Shown in pieces: positions 33,857 through 46,395 of a stretch of 64,000 nucleotides of DNA; the stretch's first letter is position 1; each line of letters begins with the position of its first letter. The stretch comes from Paramacrobiotus metropolitanus (lineage: Eukaryota; Tardigrada; Eutardigrada; Parachela; Macrobiotidae), in the NCBI RefSeq assembly GCF_019649055.1, contig NW_026570314.1, positions 434,001-498,000 of the forward strand, read 5' to 3'. Under the pieces are notes generated by a model, which saw nothing but the letters and a program-made list of their open reading frames with translations, did no database searches and was not told the DNA's origin. The position numbers and the translations under genes are program-made.

Positions 33857-35786
33857 CACGGAAGTTATAACAGAAGTGTGACCATATCTGTTGTACGAGT
33901 AAGTATACTTGCAGTATTCAGAGCAATGTTTGCAGTAAAAAATTCGAACGGAAGGAACTTATTGCTGTTACGCGCTCGACTAAACGCATTAGTTGTTTAT
34001 GGATAATCACCAATATTTTGTACCGTCGATTTGAAAGTATAGGTTGCATGGGAATAATGCTGCCAGGAAAAGAGGGCTTGTAGCCTTTTAGGTCAACAGT
34101 AATACATGGCATCCCGGCCATTAAAAGAGGTATGCGCTGATTCGCAAAAGTGACGGCAGTCCATACTGGAAACTAGTTTTTTCTCTTAGGGGAACAATGA
34201 TAACGTGACATCATGGACTGGCTCAGCAGGCGCGCCTATCAAAAGAAGTCGCAGTGCAGGACAACTCTAACTTTGTATCAGTGCATTTGCACATCTGTTT
34301 GTATTACAGTTCTACACTCAGATTGCAGCATACCCATTGTATGGCCACTAATTTTTTCTACTTTCGCCTTCACCACTAATAGACACTTATAGCGAATTCT
34401 TTGGAAAATTTCAAGTTTCTATTCCAGAGTTGACACTCAGTTGAACCGAACAAAAAGTTGTTACTAAGTTTAACGGCATTCTACAATGTTTTTATATCAC
34501 ATTAGAGATAAACAAATCTTTGCCGCTTTCTGTTACTGCTTCGTTATCTTGCACTTTGTCCATTTATTTTACAACCCAGGCGCATGAACGCTGGAATGCG
34601 GCCATATTGAAATAAAGTGCACCAGCTGGATCTGACCGCTGGAAAAACCAGGCCTTTGTTCTGGTCAAATCTTCTTTGTCGCTGAATTCGTTATTGTCAC
34701 GTCCGCTCCAACAATAGAACTAGTCTGGAGCAAGAACAATTTCTGCTTAAGTTCGACCAACAAAGTTGAAATGGTCCCGGCGAGCACAACGCAGACGGTT
34801 TTCAGTAGCTCATGCCACAGATAGTTTGACTTCTTCGCTGTGCGCGAATGCCTAAACTGTCTTTAGGAGAATTCGATAGTCATAGAAGTTGCGATCCAAC
34901 GCTGCAAAGGAAAAAGAAACACTAAGTAAAACATCAGGATTATTGGCCGTCTAATCTGCAGGTCGCCTATTTCTTAAATGCTAGTGCTACACCAAACGGC
35001 CATACGGTCCTCAGTATAAGGTCAACGTACATAACATGGGGACTGTAGGCATGACCTTTTAAAATGGTTACAAGGCCCCTTTCAAAAGAATCACGAGAGG
35101 CCTGGACTCAACTCGCAGACACTGAATTCTAGCCGATTGCATTCTGGATTAGCACATCGCTGACGCTATCAGTATCGTCACCGATACAAAATCAACCTTC
35201 AGCTAATGACCTCGCGACAGCATGTGCATAGTGTAACGATCCCGCGGCGCTATGAAAACAAAATGCCGGAAGTAACGAAATTCCCCAGTACTACGTTCCA
35301 TGAAGGTACGTGCTCGTACGCATGGATATTCGATAGTGTTAAGATAACAAAAACCTCGCAAAAGCAAGTGAAAGCAAAACTCGCACTGGCATAATGTTCA
35401 TTTGAAATTTGAAGAAATGGATGATTCGGAAGCTTAAGGTCAAGGAATTGGTAATGTTTGAACTAGCGCAACAACTTTCGCGGCCTCCCACGCGCTGCGT
35501 TGCTCGATAGCAAAATTGTCTACCGCACGGTTTACCGATTACCTGTACTTGACGGAAAAGCTGACTCAGCGTTTTCACTTTTCACGGTGTGCGAGAACGG
35601 AGAACTGCAGCTAGTATTAAGCATTTCGTCAGTTCTCTTGAATCTCTTCTGGGGATCGAGAAATTTGTTGACTGTTAAGCCTACTTCAAGTATGTAGCTG
35701 ATTTTTTGTGGTTACACTTGCTGCTAGAGTACTGTACTGCGAGTTAGAAATATTCCTACTTGAACAGAATCCCTGTCCATCCAATC
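33857..35786. other. intergenic, nothing recognised
   Basis: Nearly 2 kb upstream of BTB-BACK 3 show only short unsupported frames on both strands. No repeat, RNA gene or paralogue fragment could be recognised by eye. Confidence 0.5.
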
Positions 35787-38424
35787 ATGTCGCGAAAACC
35801 TCTGCCGATCCCCAGCCATCCACAACCGCGACGAGGCGCAGTGACAGGCATAGTTAATCGACTGCAGGGTTCGCTGCGCAGCGGCGAACTCAGTGACATC
35901 AAGTTCGTCGTAGGACGCGAATATGGCGAAACACGAACATTTTCTGCACTTAAGTACGTTCTGTGCGGTCCATTAGTAAATTAACCTGATTTCCTGAGTC
36001 GTAAGTGCTACGGTGGCTCGCCGATGCATTCTGACTTTGTAGGTGCATCTTGAGCCTCAGCAGCGACGTATTTTACGCGATGTTTCACGGCAGCTTGCCA
36101 GAGCGGAAGAAGACCATCGAGATCCCCGATGTCCTTCCTGAGGCTTTTGAGGTTATGCTTTGGTAAGCACAACTGCAAAATTGTGTATCCCAGTTACTGT
36201 AGCGGCTCGATCAAGTTATACCCAGCACAAGCAGCGTGTACACTGCTCGTTCTTGTGCAAGCATAATTTTTTGGTGGTGTGTTGTTTTACCGTACGCGTA
36301 CACGAACTCATTGGGACAACATTTTAGGTGCGTTGCTACAGCTCTGTTAAATCTTGTGCGTTGACACTTGGCTGGGTATCTTCTTTGCAGCTATGTGTAT
36401 ACGGATAAGGCTGATATCACGGTGGAGAATGTCTGGCCGGTGCTGTACTGTGCGGATAAATATGATTTCCCGTTGTTGCTGGAACAGTGCAACCAGTTCG
36501 TGCTGAAGCAGATCCGAGCGGATAACTGCCTGACGTATTTGGAAAAGGTAACAGGAACCTCACGGTCCGGTATGTAAGATGATTTAGGCTTAGTTCGCAC
36601 TTCGCCACTCTGGTACGGGATTTTACCTGGATGTCCTCGGTAAAAATAATAGTATGTACATAAGTACGCGAACTATAAGTACATACAAGCGCTACCGACC
36701 AGCTTGAGCGCTGACACTGCGCATTCAGATACATACAAACATACACAAATAACGGACCTAAATAATTATTACCTTTTTTTCTCAGGCTACAAAGTGGCAT
36801 GCTGACGATATCGTGAAGTTATGCTTCACTGTGGCGGATGCATACACCAAAGTCGCATTTGAGTCTCCGCAATTCGTTTCTGTTAGTCGAGAGACGCTGC
36901 AGAAGCTTCTGCAACGAAGTACGTTGCGCGTGGACGAAAACACAGTCTACATAGCCGTGGAACGGTGAGTATCTGTAGCTTCTTTCATGCAGTCATGCTC
37001 AGGCTGTTTACAGTTTACGCCTTTACGGCAATAATCGACTGTAGCGTAGCGCATGAATTGCTGATTGACAGCCAAGAATCAGCAACTGGATGTTTTTTTC
37101 AACGATCAAATTTTAACTGTCGAGTAGTATGTTCGCTTTTGCACTTTTCAAACTTATGGCTATCTGATGACTATTGCCAGTTAAAGCGATTTATATCATC
37201 TCCTGGTTAATACGTTATGTAATTACAGTATTACTGGTGTCACTCTCATCTGCTCGGAGGCGAAATATAATAGGATAACTTGATAAAAATCCGAACCAGT
37301 TAGGCCTGCGCTCCGGTGTCACTGTACATAGCACAACAACCAGTCGTGCCTGGTTCGAGTCAGTTCGACCGGACGACGATCGAACCAGCCACGATTCGTT
37401 GCATTGCAATTTTTTACTATTATTGTCGTAATTGTCAGTAGATGGTGCGTGGAAGCTTGCAAGCAGAATAATCAGGAGGCTTCGGCTGCCAGTCGGCGTG
37501 CTGTTTTGGGGGAGGCGCTGGTCCTCATCCGATTTCCCTTGCTGGAACCTTCTGAGCTGGCTGACGGCCCAGCCAAGGTGAGACATCTCAGCGCATAATG
37601 TAAGCTACAGAAACATAATGCATATTAAACATCTGCGGAGTTAAGTCGGGTGGGATATTTACCGACTTATATGAACCGTGGTAAAATTTCGCATGGTTGA
37701 GTAGCTTGGCTTTTGTTAAGTGTCCGTGCCGTTCGCATCTCCATCTCGAGCCTGCTTTTTACTTTGACTACTTTTTCCTCTACTCTAGGCATCTGAAGCG
37801 CGCTTATGTTGCATTTTAATGCTCAGACGGGAATACAGTTTAGCGTTTCCGTTCTGCGTTCTATTCTAGACTGGCCTACTTTCGGAACGGGAACTGCTTG
37901 ATCTCTACACTTATACACTGGCCACGACCAAGCCACCGGCAACATTTCCGTTTTCCACTGAGGAACGAGAACCCCAGCCTTTTCGCCTTCGTCGCACGGA
38001 ATTCCAGTTTCGGGAGAAAAGTTTTGTGGAAGAGGATCCGGACAGCCCGTTTTGGATGCCGGCGAAGGTCATCGGTGTTCTTCATTCGAAAGTGGTTGTG
38101 TGCTTGAAGAACGGAAGCGAAAGAAGAATTCTGTTGGTGAAACCTGGGAAGGTCATGCGTGCAGCCGATTTCTTGACCAACGGACGCGACCTCGTGTGTC
38201 ACTGTAGTGTGGCTAGATGTGCCAGCGCTGTTTATCAGAGCTCCTATTACGGCGGAAGCCGCCACACTGTCAAAGCCTGTGGTCGGAAAGAGGTGGTGGA
38301 TTTCCGGGACCTTTTTGTTAGGCGCGATGACGCACAGAAATGGAAGAATGACAACGACAGCGGGGATGATAGCGACGAGGAAGAGGAACGCGAAGGCCCA
38401 ATCAAGAAGCGCATGCGAGAATAG
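35787..38424 (+). CDS. BTB-BACK protein 3, 6 exons, 437 aa, basic C-terminus
   Basis: Exons: 35787-35953, 36043-36162, 36391-36547, 36786-36964, 37442-37577, 37870-38424 (1314 nt). Exon 1 is two codons shorter than in copies 1 and 2; exons 2-5 are identical in length. BTB: GELSDIKFVVGREYGE, LSLSSDVFYAMFHGSLPERK, YTDKADITVENVWPVLYCAD. The BACK-like part ends in SRRAVLGEALVLIRFPLL. The C-terminal domain is FWMPAKVIGVLHSKVVVC then LLVKPGKVMRAADFLTNGRD. Instead of a long acidic tail it ends with a short acidic run (DSDEEEEREG) followed by basic PIKKRMRE, a possible nuclear localisation signal. A weak carboxypeptidase relic follows at about 38890-39110, as expected if the BTB gene and carboxypeptidase were copied together. 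Confidence 0.9.
37344..37394. repeat. inverted repeat, 15-bp arms, in intron 4 of BTB-BACK 3
   Basis: TCGTGCCTGGTTCGA at 37344-37358 pairs with 37380-37394 at 14 of 15 positions across a 21-nt loop. The tRNA-like GGTTCGA is coincidental as far as I can tell, since no cloverleaf could be built around it. Confidence 0.75.
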
Positions 38425-38889
38425 GCTGGTACGTATGCTTTTGGGCAACAGCCTGGCGTACGGTTCGGCAACAACTTCGGTGTCATGCGAAGACATTCAT
38501 TCAGTTATGTGGTATACTCGGAATAATTCTGTTCTTGATTTTCAGAAAGTTGATTATGTACGGGGTCAGAAAATGTGTCTATCTGTCTGAATGCTTCATT
38601 TGTTTTTTTTTCTGGCAATGCAGTTTATTATTTTACCTAATCACGGTATGTTTTCGTTGTTGTGGCTGGGCCGCTGGGGAGATTCTAGTGCGGCATCAGT
38701 AAGAGCGCACCTCGTGTGCCTGCTATAGTCTCGTCTTTTATCGCTCGCTGAAATGTTTTCAGAAATTGCAGAATAATATAATTTGCTTAGTACATCTGTC
38801 ACTGTGAAACAGCTCTGCCCTAGAGGAAGGTAGGGAGAAATAAAAACAAATAGCCCCTCAAAAAATCTGCCGTAACTGAGAGTTTCAGT

Positions 38890-39110
38890 CCGTGACTAAT
38901 CCCGACGGATAAGACGTACTGTATATCTCTACAGCTGCACAGTACTTACAACAAATTACAACCGTAAATGCGATTTGCTCAATCATCGGTCTCCGTTGTC
39001 CTTTGTCCGTCCACTCCATAGTCCGTACTTCAAAAGCCGTTAAAGGCGAAAAACAAGGCCCATTAATTCCGATCAATTCAGCGAACGCTTGGTGTTATAA
39101 TTACTTATAC
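38890..39110 (+). pseudogene. carboxypeptidase relic D (very decayed)
   Basis: CTAATCCCGACGGATA at about 38896 resembles the exon 7 sequence encoding INPDGY. The stretch at about 39067-39093 (GATCAATTCAGCGAACGC) resembles exon 8 coding for DPFSEC. Order and spacing fit, and the position just after a BTB-BACK gene is where other carboxypeptidase copies sit. Similarity is short, so this is tentative. Confidence 0.35.
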
Positions 39111-39687
39111 CGTATTTCTTGTTGGCAGCCTACCTGAACCATAATGTTCAGGTCGAACCAATGTACAACGAATTCTGTGGCTCACATTTATACAAGTTAA
39201 GATTTGCCAACGCAGACACATGTAGTGCTGAAAAGACCGTACAGGACAGTACTCGTACTTCGTCTGCTGTAAAGGTTCCAAAATCCAATCGATAAGGGTT
39301 CAATTTCCGGTTCACATAACGTATCAGTGTGAAAATAGCAACTGGAAAGGGTTAGGTTAAGTTGCTGCAACCAGTAATCGTTCGCTAAACAGTACACCGG
39401 TAATTTGAACTTTATAACTAAACAGCTAGCTGACCAGATTTTTTATTTTTACGGTATAGTGACCTGTTACGTACTGAATACGATTGTAGTTTTAATTGGA
39501 GTTTTCTCGGTTCTGTTGTGTTGCTGTCGGAAGATTGTCAAACTGTATTCGAACTGTTTTAATTTCAGTGTTCCGTTCATGTAAGCAAGTAATTACTTGG
39601 CAACAAATATCTGTACAGCATCTGCGAATGCCCTACCAGTAGTAGAACAAAATATCCCCAATTTCAGGATTTGCTTCCTATCAAACT

Positions 39688-42485
39688 ATGTCGCGCACCT
39701 CTCCAACGATCGCAAACGAATTACACGCTCCGCAGCGGCGAGGCGAAGTGGCAGGGATATCCCAGCGACTGGAGGATTCCCTGCGCAGCGGTGAACTGAG
39801 CGATGTCGACTTCGCAGTCGGCCGAGATCACGGGGAAATACGTATATTCGCCGCTCACAAGTACGTGCATAGCAGACGTTCACTCCATCGATATAATTCG
39901 CTTTGCAGCCGTATTTCGTTGACGCATTTTGACCATTAATGCCCAGGTACATTTTGAGCCTAAGCAGCGACGTGTTCCACACCATGTTCTACGGCAGCCT
40001 GCCTGAGCGAAGAAAGGTCATCAAAGTTCCCGATGTACTACCGGAAGCGTTTGAGATCATGCTGCAGTACGTCGAAGAGCAACAAACTGCACTAATCGAA
40101 ATCACATACGCTGATTATTATACGTACAACTTTTGCTTTGCAGTTTTATCTATACAGATCAAATTAATGTCACTGAGGAGAACGTGTGCCCACTGTTGTG
40201 CTGTGCGGATAGATACGATCTTCCCCTACTGGTGAACGAGTGCAAGAATTTCATATGGAGCCAAATCCAAGCGGACAACTGCCTGTTTTACCTGGAAATG
40301 GTGAATACTGTCGGCATAAGTCGTCACTATCTTTATTTGGAATACGCTTATAACCGCGAAGATGCCGCTTTGCTTCAACCGAACGTTGTGCAAACCACAG
40401 CTAAAAATGTAGCAAAGTGTGGCACTGTGGAGTGTAACGTTTTCTTGTAGGCTATCAAGTGGTATTGCGAAGATATAGTGGAATTGTGCTTCAACATGGT
40501 GGATGCATACAGCGAACTTGCATTCAAGTCGCTGCAGTTTAGTTCGATTGCCCAAGAAACACTGCATAAACTTCTGCAGCGCAACACGCTGCAAGTTAAC
40601 GAAAACATAATCTACACCGCTGTGGAAAAGTAAGTAGCTTTGTTCGTAATAATAACTAATATATCGTGCACCGACCGGGTACCCTATTGCTGAGGTACGA
40701 GGCAAGCGGCAGTATCACGTGAGCGCTTGCACACGGGTAAGATGCAGCAGAGAAAGTGATATAATTAACTAAAGCGATGGGAAAGAGTTGCCGCTTCCCT
40801 CGTACAGAAACAAAAGTATTTCTCCTATTTTGCAAATATGCATGGCAGATATTCTCGAAAGCGTTTTCTTCAGAACGAAAACACCTAGATAGCGGTATTC
40901 TTGTGGTACTGGTGAGGAAACGTCTAAGACTCCTAAATTCTGAATCAGCTGCCTAAATGTGGCAGCTGTTTCGGAATCGGAACTGCCAACTTTTCGGAAT
41001 TTTCAGTTTTAAAAAAATCCCATTGTACAGATGTACTTTCAGACAGGAGTACGCTCAACTGTTATCTTCGAAATACGGTATTCGGTCTGTGCATTCCTTA
41101 CCGCTGTTATAATATGTCTGCAGCTGGAGTGCGGAAACGTGCAAATGCAATAATCTGGAGGCGTCAGCTGTTAATCGGCGTGCAGTGCTAGGGGAAGCGT
41201 TATTTCATGTCCGGTTTCCGCTGCTCAGCCCGACTGAGCTGGCAAACGGGCCCGCCTTGGTGAGTAGCGATTAGCGCAGGTGAAAGCGTACGTGCAGTAG
41301 GTCAAACACGTTGTGGTGATGTCAGAAGTAATGGCCAAAGTCAAGCTAAACTCAGTCCACACAGCATTTCTTTAGTAATCTATCTCGATCACTACTTCGT
41401 TACTCCTTGGTCAGATTGACAACGGAATGGTCGTGCTACTGTCCAAATGTCTGACTGTGTCAAAATGTTGGCGAATTTCACTGGGTTTTTTTACCTAACA
41501 AATGCTGCCAGATTGACCGTTTGTTGTTACTAGCAACTATTTTTGGGTGTTTTCCATCTGTCTAAACTTGCAATTAATCTTGAACTTGATCGTCATATAA
41601 AGAGCAAACTGGAGAAGCGTGAGCAACCGAATTTTTGCGGCAGCGCACTAGTGTAGGCCAATTCAGCACGGAAACGCCGCTTCTGTTTTAGGCACGGTCG
41701 GTTGTTCTAAAGTACTATAGAAGTACAGTATAGGTAGGGCAGCTGTTTACTTGTTCTGGCTTTTTTGGGTTTCAAAGACGTATTGTTCTGATTTCATATA
41801 AGTTGATCTCTTACGCAAGTAAAGACATTATCCCGGCATTAGAACAACTCTTATACTTTGTATACGAGTTAGACACATTACCTGTTGGATGGATGTACCG
41901 TATTATTTCCAGACTGGCCTGTTAACGGAACGGGAGCAGCTGGACCTATACACGTATAAATTAGCCACAACCAAGCCGGATTTACCGTTTTCCACGGAGC
42001 CACGAATGCCGCAGGTTTTCCGCATTGGACATCTGGAATTCCAGTCTCGGGAAGAGGTTTTTGTAGATCATACGGGGGTATGGCCCGGGATGGAAGGTTT
42101 TTGGGTCGCGGCGGAAGCGATTGGCATTCACCAAGCAAAAGTGGTTGTGTGTCTTATGGAGCACACTGGCAGGGGAGCACTTCTGTTGATGGAGCCGGGA
42201 AGGGTGGTGCGTGCTGCAGATTTGTTGACCCGCGGCCGAGATATTGTCTGCCACTTGGACCTCGGACCCGGAATCAAACGACAAGTCGTCGCCCGCTACC
42301 AAGCTCTGGACAATGGAGGTCACTGTGTCAAAGTGTGCGAAACTGAGCCTGTGCGTACCGAGATAATACAGTTCCAGGACATATTCATACGGAGCGTCGA
42401 CGTGGAGCAATGGAAGATGAAACGGGAAAGTAATGCCGAAAAAGAGAAGCGTGAGGGCCCAGCAAAGAAACGCTTGCGAAATTAG
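39688..42485 (+). CDS. BTB-BACK protein 4, 6 exons, 445 aa, basic C-terminus
   Basis: Exons: 39688-39860, 39947-40066, 40144-40300, 40451-40629, 41124-41259, 41913-42485 (1338 nt). This is the most diverged of the complete copies but has the same exon lengths for exons 1-5. BTB: GELSDVDFAVGRDHGE, KYILSLSSDVFHTMFYGSLP, YTDQINVTEENVCPLLCCAD. Its exon 1 keeps the ancestral AHKYILS that other copies changed to ALKCILS. In exon 5 the usual WCVEACK is WSAETCK. The C-terminal domain has an insertion (DHTGVWPGMEGFWVAAEAIG) and ends KREGPAKKRLRN. Intron 5 is about 650 nt. The protein is a probable Cullin-3 adaptor or transcription-linked BTB protein by family only; its partner is unknown. Confidence 0.9.
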
Positions 42486-44267
42486 AACTTATTAAACGCT
42501 GACTTAGCAGAAAACTCAAACGCGGGAACGTGGCTTTTGTCATGAGTAGCTTTACAGATATAGTATTTCTTGTGAGGTTAGCTTCTGTAATTCTGCAGTA
42601 TAACATCTAGCTGATAATACCCGACTAATGACGACTAACGGTTGATAATACTTATATTGTGAATGAGACTAAACAGTGGCAAACGATGGTATATCAGCCG
42701 TCAGCAGTGATTTTAGTGTTGGCAGGAACGTGAAATGATATGCTCGGGAAAATTGCTTATACCGGTATGTAGTGGATGTTTCTGTCTCCGATTACAGCAT
42801 TTGCGCAATCTGTCGATGCTGAAAACGGCAATTAAACCCCTTTCAACACAGATTTAATTTGGGAAAACCAGACGCCGTCCCCGATCTTTCTTAATCATTT
42901 CGCGTACGTTTCGTCCATGTGTTCCTGTTATTCTTCTATTCCATCCTATTATGCCCTTGATAATATATGGTAATATGCATCCTGGCATCCGCACTATTTC
43001 TCCACCGGAAGTGTTGTGTGGTCAGTGCTTAGTGTGTATATTATGCAGCGATAACCTTTGTCCATAGGTCGTATGTCTCTTAACCGTTCCTAATTATTAA
43101 GACATTTGTGAGCGTTTAGTCGGCTGGTCTTCCTCTACAACGGTTCTCCCTAGCGGCAGTATTTCAACTTCCTGTATGCGTTGCTCCCACTTTTAGCTGA
43201 AACTCGGTAAAAAAATGCTGAGAAGAAAATCAGAAAAGACAAGTCACCAAAAAACTGCGAGCGAAATGGTATCCTGGTTGCGATTATTGCAGGCCCAGGT
43301 GGTAGCTAGGAAGTAAACACTATACGCTTACTATACGTTTACGCAAGCAGCTAGGAAGTAAACACTATGCGCTTACTATGACCTGTCTGTTGATATTGGC
43401 TCGCTTTTTGAGGAAACAAGCCGAAAAAAAGCATTCATGCAAACGGCTGTGCTTTTTCTCCACATTTGTTTTTATGCCATCCGGTAGTCTGACTGAAAGG
43501 GATACCGCTTATCTGATAAATTCACCAAAGATAGGAGAAATTGTCAAATCTATCGCCGTACGTAATAATTAAGCACTGCAAGTATGGCACAAGATAGCCA
43601 TGAACGCGATTGGTGGCAGCCTTGTGCAACTGACAATTCTACGCTATCCTGGAGTAAATGGATAAGTGATAACAATCCTATAAATCCAAACTTGTTGATT
43701 CTAGCTTCGGTGTTTAAGAACGTTGCCAGCTCCTTTGTGTAAAAGTTAATACGAGTCGAGAGTGAATAGTTCTGTACTAGTACAACGCGTACGAGTACTT
43801 TATAAAATTAGTATGTCTTTATCGGTGACGTGATTATCGTAGTAGCGTTATGCACGGTGGCAGAACAACTAATAAGCGTAAAAATGATTTATCTGGCTGA
43901 TTGGTCGGGCTTAATACCGCATTTCGTTTTGATTCCCTGCTTGGCACTTACCTACACACCTTACAGCTTGGGTGTTGGTTCCTCTTCCTTTTTTAATGCT
44001 CGTACTAAATCGCCAAGTGCGTTGCTTGTCGCTCGAAAGACGAAAGCCGTGCTTATTAAACCGCAGCTAGAACTGGTAATAATCATAAACTGCATATGAT
44101 ACCAACAGTAAGTACGTTGGGATCGCATCATTCTTTGAAATTATAATACGGATACTGTCCGTGTCATGATCGATTCCAAAACACTACATATTCTTCTAGT
44201 ATATTTTTATATCTGTACATAATCACGTCACATTCAGCTCGCTGTTTCCTCTTAATATCCCCTGGCA
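42486..44267. other. intergenic; 31-bp direct repeat
   Basis: A 31-bp direct repeat (AGCTAGGAAGTAAACACTAT start) is at 43304-43334 and 43349-43379 with one or two differences. No gene is supported in the remaining sequence. Confidence 0.55.
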
Positions 44268-45873
44268 ATGGATATAAGCAGCTGGGACCGCGAAGAGCAT
44301 GTCACCTTGTTGTTCGGCAAGAACAGCCTTGCTGTACCGCGGGATCGCCTCATTCGTTCTTCGGCCTACTTTGCGGCAATGTTGGCTCCCGGAGGGTTCC
44401 GCGAGGAGACCGCCGCCAGTTTGCGGCTGACACTGCCCGATCGGGTGGACAGCAGCGCTGTCATGGTCCTTCTCCTTCACGTCGCTGAAGACACTTTCCA
44501 GCTGACTATCTCCAGGAAGAATGCCGCGAGCGCTATATGTTCGCCGACAGCTACCTGCAATTCGACCGCACTGCACAATACAGCTGCAAAATACTTTTGG
44601 ATAATTTGAACGTGGACGACGCCTGTCACTTTTGGCGGTTGGGTAATGCACACAATTATGCCGAACTGCGAGACGCCGCTCTGCAAATGGTGGCTAAAAA
44701 CTTGTTGGTGATAATGCTGACGGATGCATTCTTGGAGTGCACTGCGGAAGAACTGAAGAACGTTCTGGCGCATGAAGATGTGCAAGTCGCCACCGAGAGA
44801 GAACTATCTAATGTAGGAAACACAAGTAATTAATTCTGTTTCTTGAATTAATCTCAACAACCGACTGAACGCTTAATTACGTCATGTAGTTGCAATGATC
44901 TATCATTCATGTTATGCGCTCAGCATTTCACCATGTTACCTATACAAGTACGTCATAATCGGTTCTGCCGATTGCAGAGCGAAATCAACTCGCGAAAGTA
45001 AAGCTGCAATTATTTTTACACATCATTTTTAGTACGTAACAAAGTGGTAATATCATCTGTGGAAACAAATCTGCAGGATGCTTGTAGGTGGCAATTTCCT
45101 GGTGCCGCTTCGGCAACGCTTCGCGCTGGAACAAAGCAACACGGAGCAGCGTCGTATCCGAGCTGGAGTGGCAGCAACTAGCCGACGTATCACGCATCTT
45201 GTTCCTTGCCGCTGATGAACCCTTACGCAGCTGCATCCAGCGGGCGTCCGCTCTGGCTGCCGATACTCCGTGCCGGTTGAAAGGAAACGAAACTGACGCA
45301 GAACTGCCCTTTTTTTCAATATGGGACGGACCTACTCCGTGCACCTGCAGCTGTACGATCCCATCTCGAACACCCTGCGTCCGCTAGACCTGCCCGTCGC
45401 GCTGCAGGGGACGGACGCCTTAGAGTACTGCGCTGTGGCACGCGTAACGGAAATACTTTTTAATACTCGTTTGGAAGGTCTGTACGGCACGTTGTTGCTT
45501 GACATTGTCCGAGGGGCTTGGCGCCGGCTCCCGAGGGCAGACTACATCAACTTACAGCATTTTTGAAAGGCCGTGGTATTCGGAGACGTTTTGTATGGCT
45601 TCAGCACCAATTTTTATCAGTGCTCGTACCTGCGATTAAACATCTATACATACAAGAAGTTACCCCGCTCAAACTAAGCCAACTCCCCGCGAAAGCTATG
45701 CAACCGCGGTAATGGACGGGATTATTTACTACATCGCAGGATCGGGATCTAAGGATATCCACTCCCACTGTATCGAGGCCTTCAACACGCGCACCGGGCA
45801 GTGGGAGAAGTGTCCCGGTCTGGTGGAGTTACGGATTGACTACGCGGCGATCGCATATAATACAAAATCCTAA
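44268..45873 (+). pseudogene. BTB-kelch (KLHL-type) pseudogene B
   Basis: It starts well: ATG at 44268, then a BTB-like half (HVTLLFGKNSLAVPRDRLIR, SSAYFAAMLAPGGFREE). At about 44500 the frame shifts to ADYLQEECRERYMFADSY and a BACK segment (NYAELRDAALQMVAKNL, AFLECTAEELKNVLAHEDVQ) to a likely donor at 44814. A second BACK part lies at 45150-45320 (QLADVSRILFLAADEPLRSC). Kelch blades follow at 45321-45560 (YSVHLQLYDPISNTLRPLDL) and 45709-45873 (MDGIIYYIAGSGSKD, EAFNTRTGQWEKCPGLVELR) before a TAA. Frameshifts between parts and missing blades argue for a pseudogene. It is the best preserved of the three kelch copies, so a shorter product cannot be excluded. Confidence 0.75.
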
Positions 45874-46395
45874 GCGATACGTCTGCAGAACGACCACTAA
45901 GGTAAAAAGATTGACTTTTATTCCACCTTGACAGCTCTGCGTTTCTCCACGTGGTATGTTGGAGTCAGCAATATCAGTACCAGCTCAAAATTGCGGTGCA
46001 TCCTGTATTAATTTGGCGTTCGAGAATTACATCTTTCAGCACTCCCCAATACCCTTCGGCCGTTGGCGTCGCTCTCCCTAGTCCAGGTACTTATTGTGAA
46101 GTCAAAACTGTAAAGGTAATTAAAAAAAAAGAGAGCATCAGTTTGGACATCTACTTTTTTAACGAAATGCTATATTTTGGCTGTAATCAACGAGAAAGCT
46201 GCTACAGCGTTAAGTACACGAGCTTTTAATTTCCGAGAGACAGAGAATATGATTGTCTTTTCAATGTTTAAAAATTTATTTAAAAATATGTTTAAAATTT
46301 AAAACTAGTATTATGCAGTAGTATCACCGTGCTTGCACTTCTGTCATTATAGCCATTTCCAGTTAAAGCAGTTCCAGTAACTATGTAGTTTCATT
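45874..46395. other. intergenic, nothing recognised
   Basis: This lies between the kelch pseudogene and the 3' end of the minus-strand gene of the divergent pair. It is AT-rich around 46260-46310, possibly the 3' end region of the latter. Confidence 0.45.

Noticed and set aside
37344-37394. Possible tRNA gene because of GGTTCGA motifs
   Set aside because: No D-arm, anticodon stem or acceptor stem could be folded; it is a simple inverted repeat.
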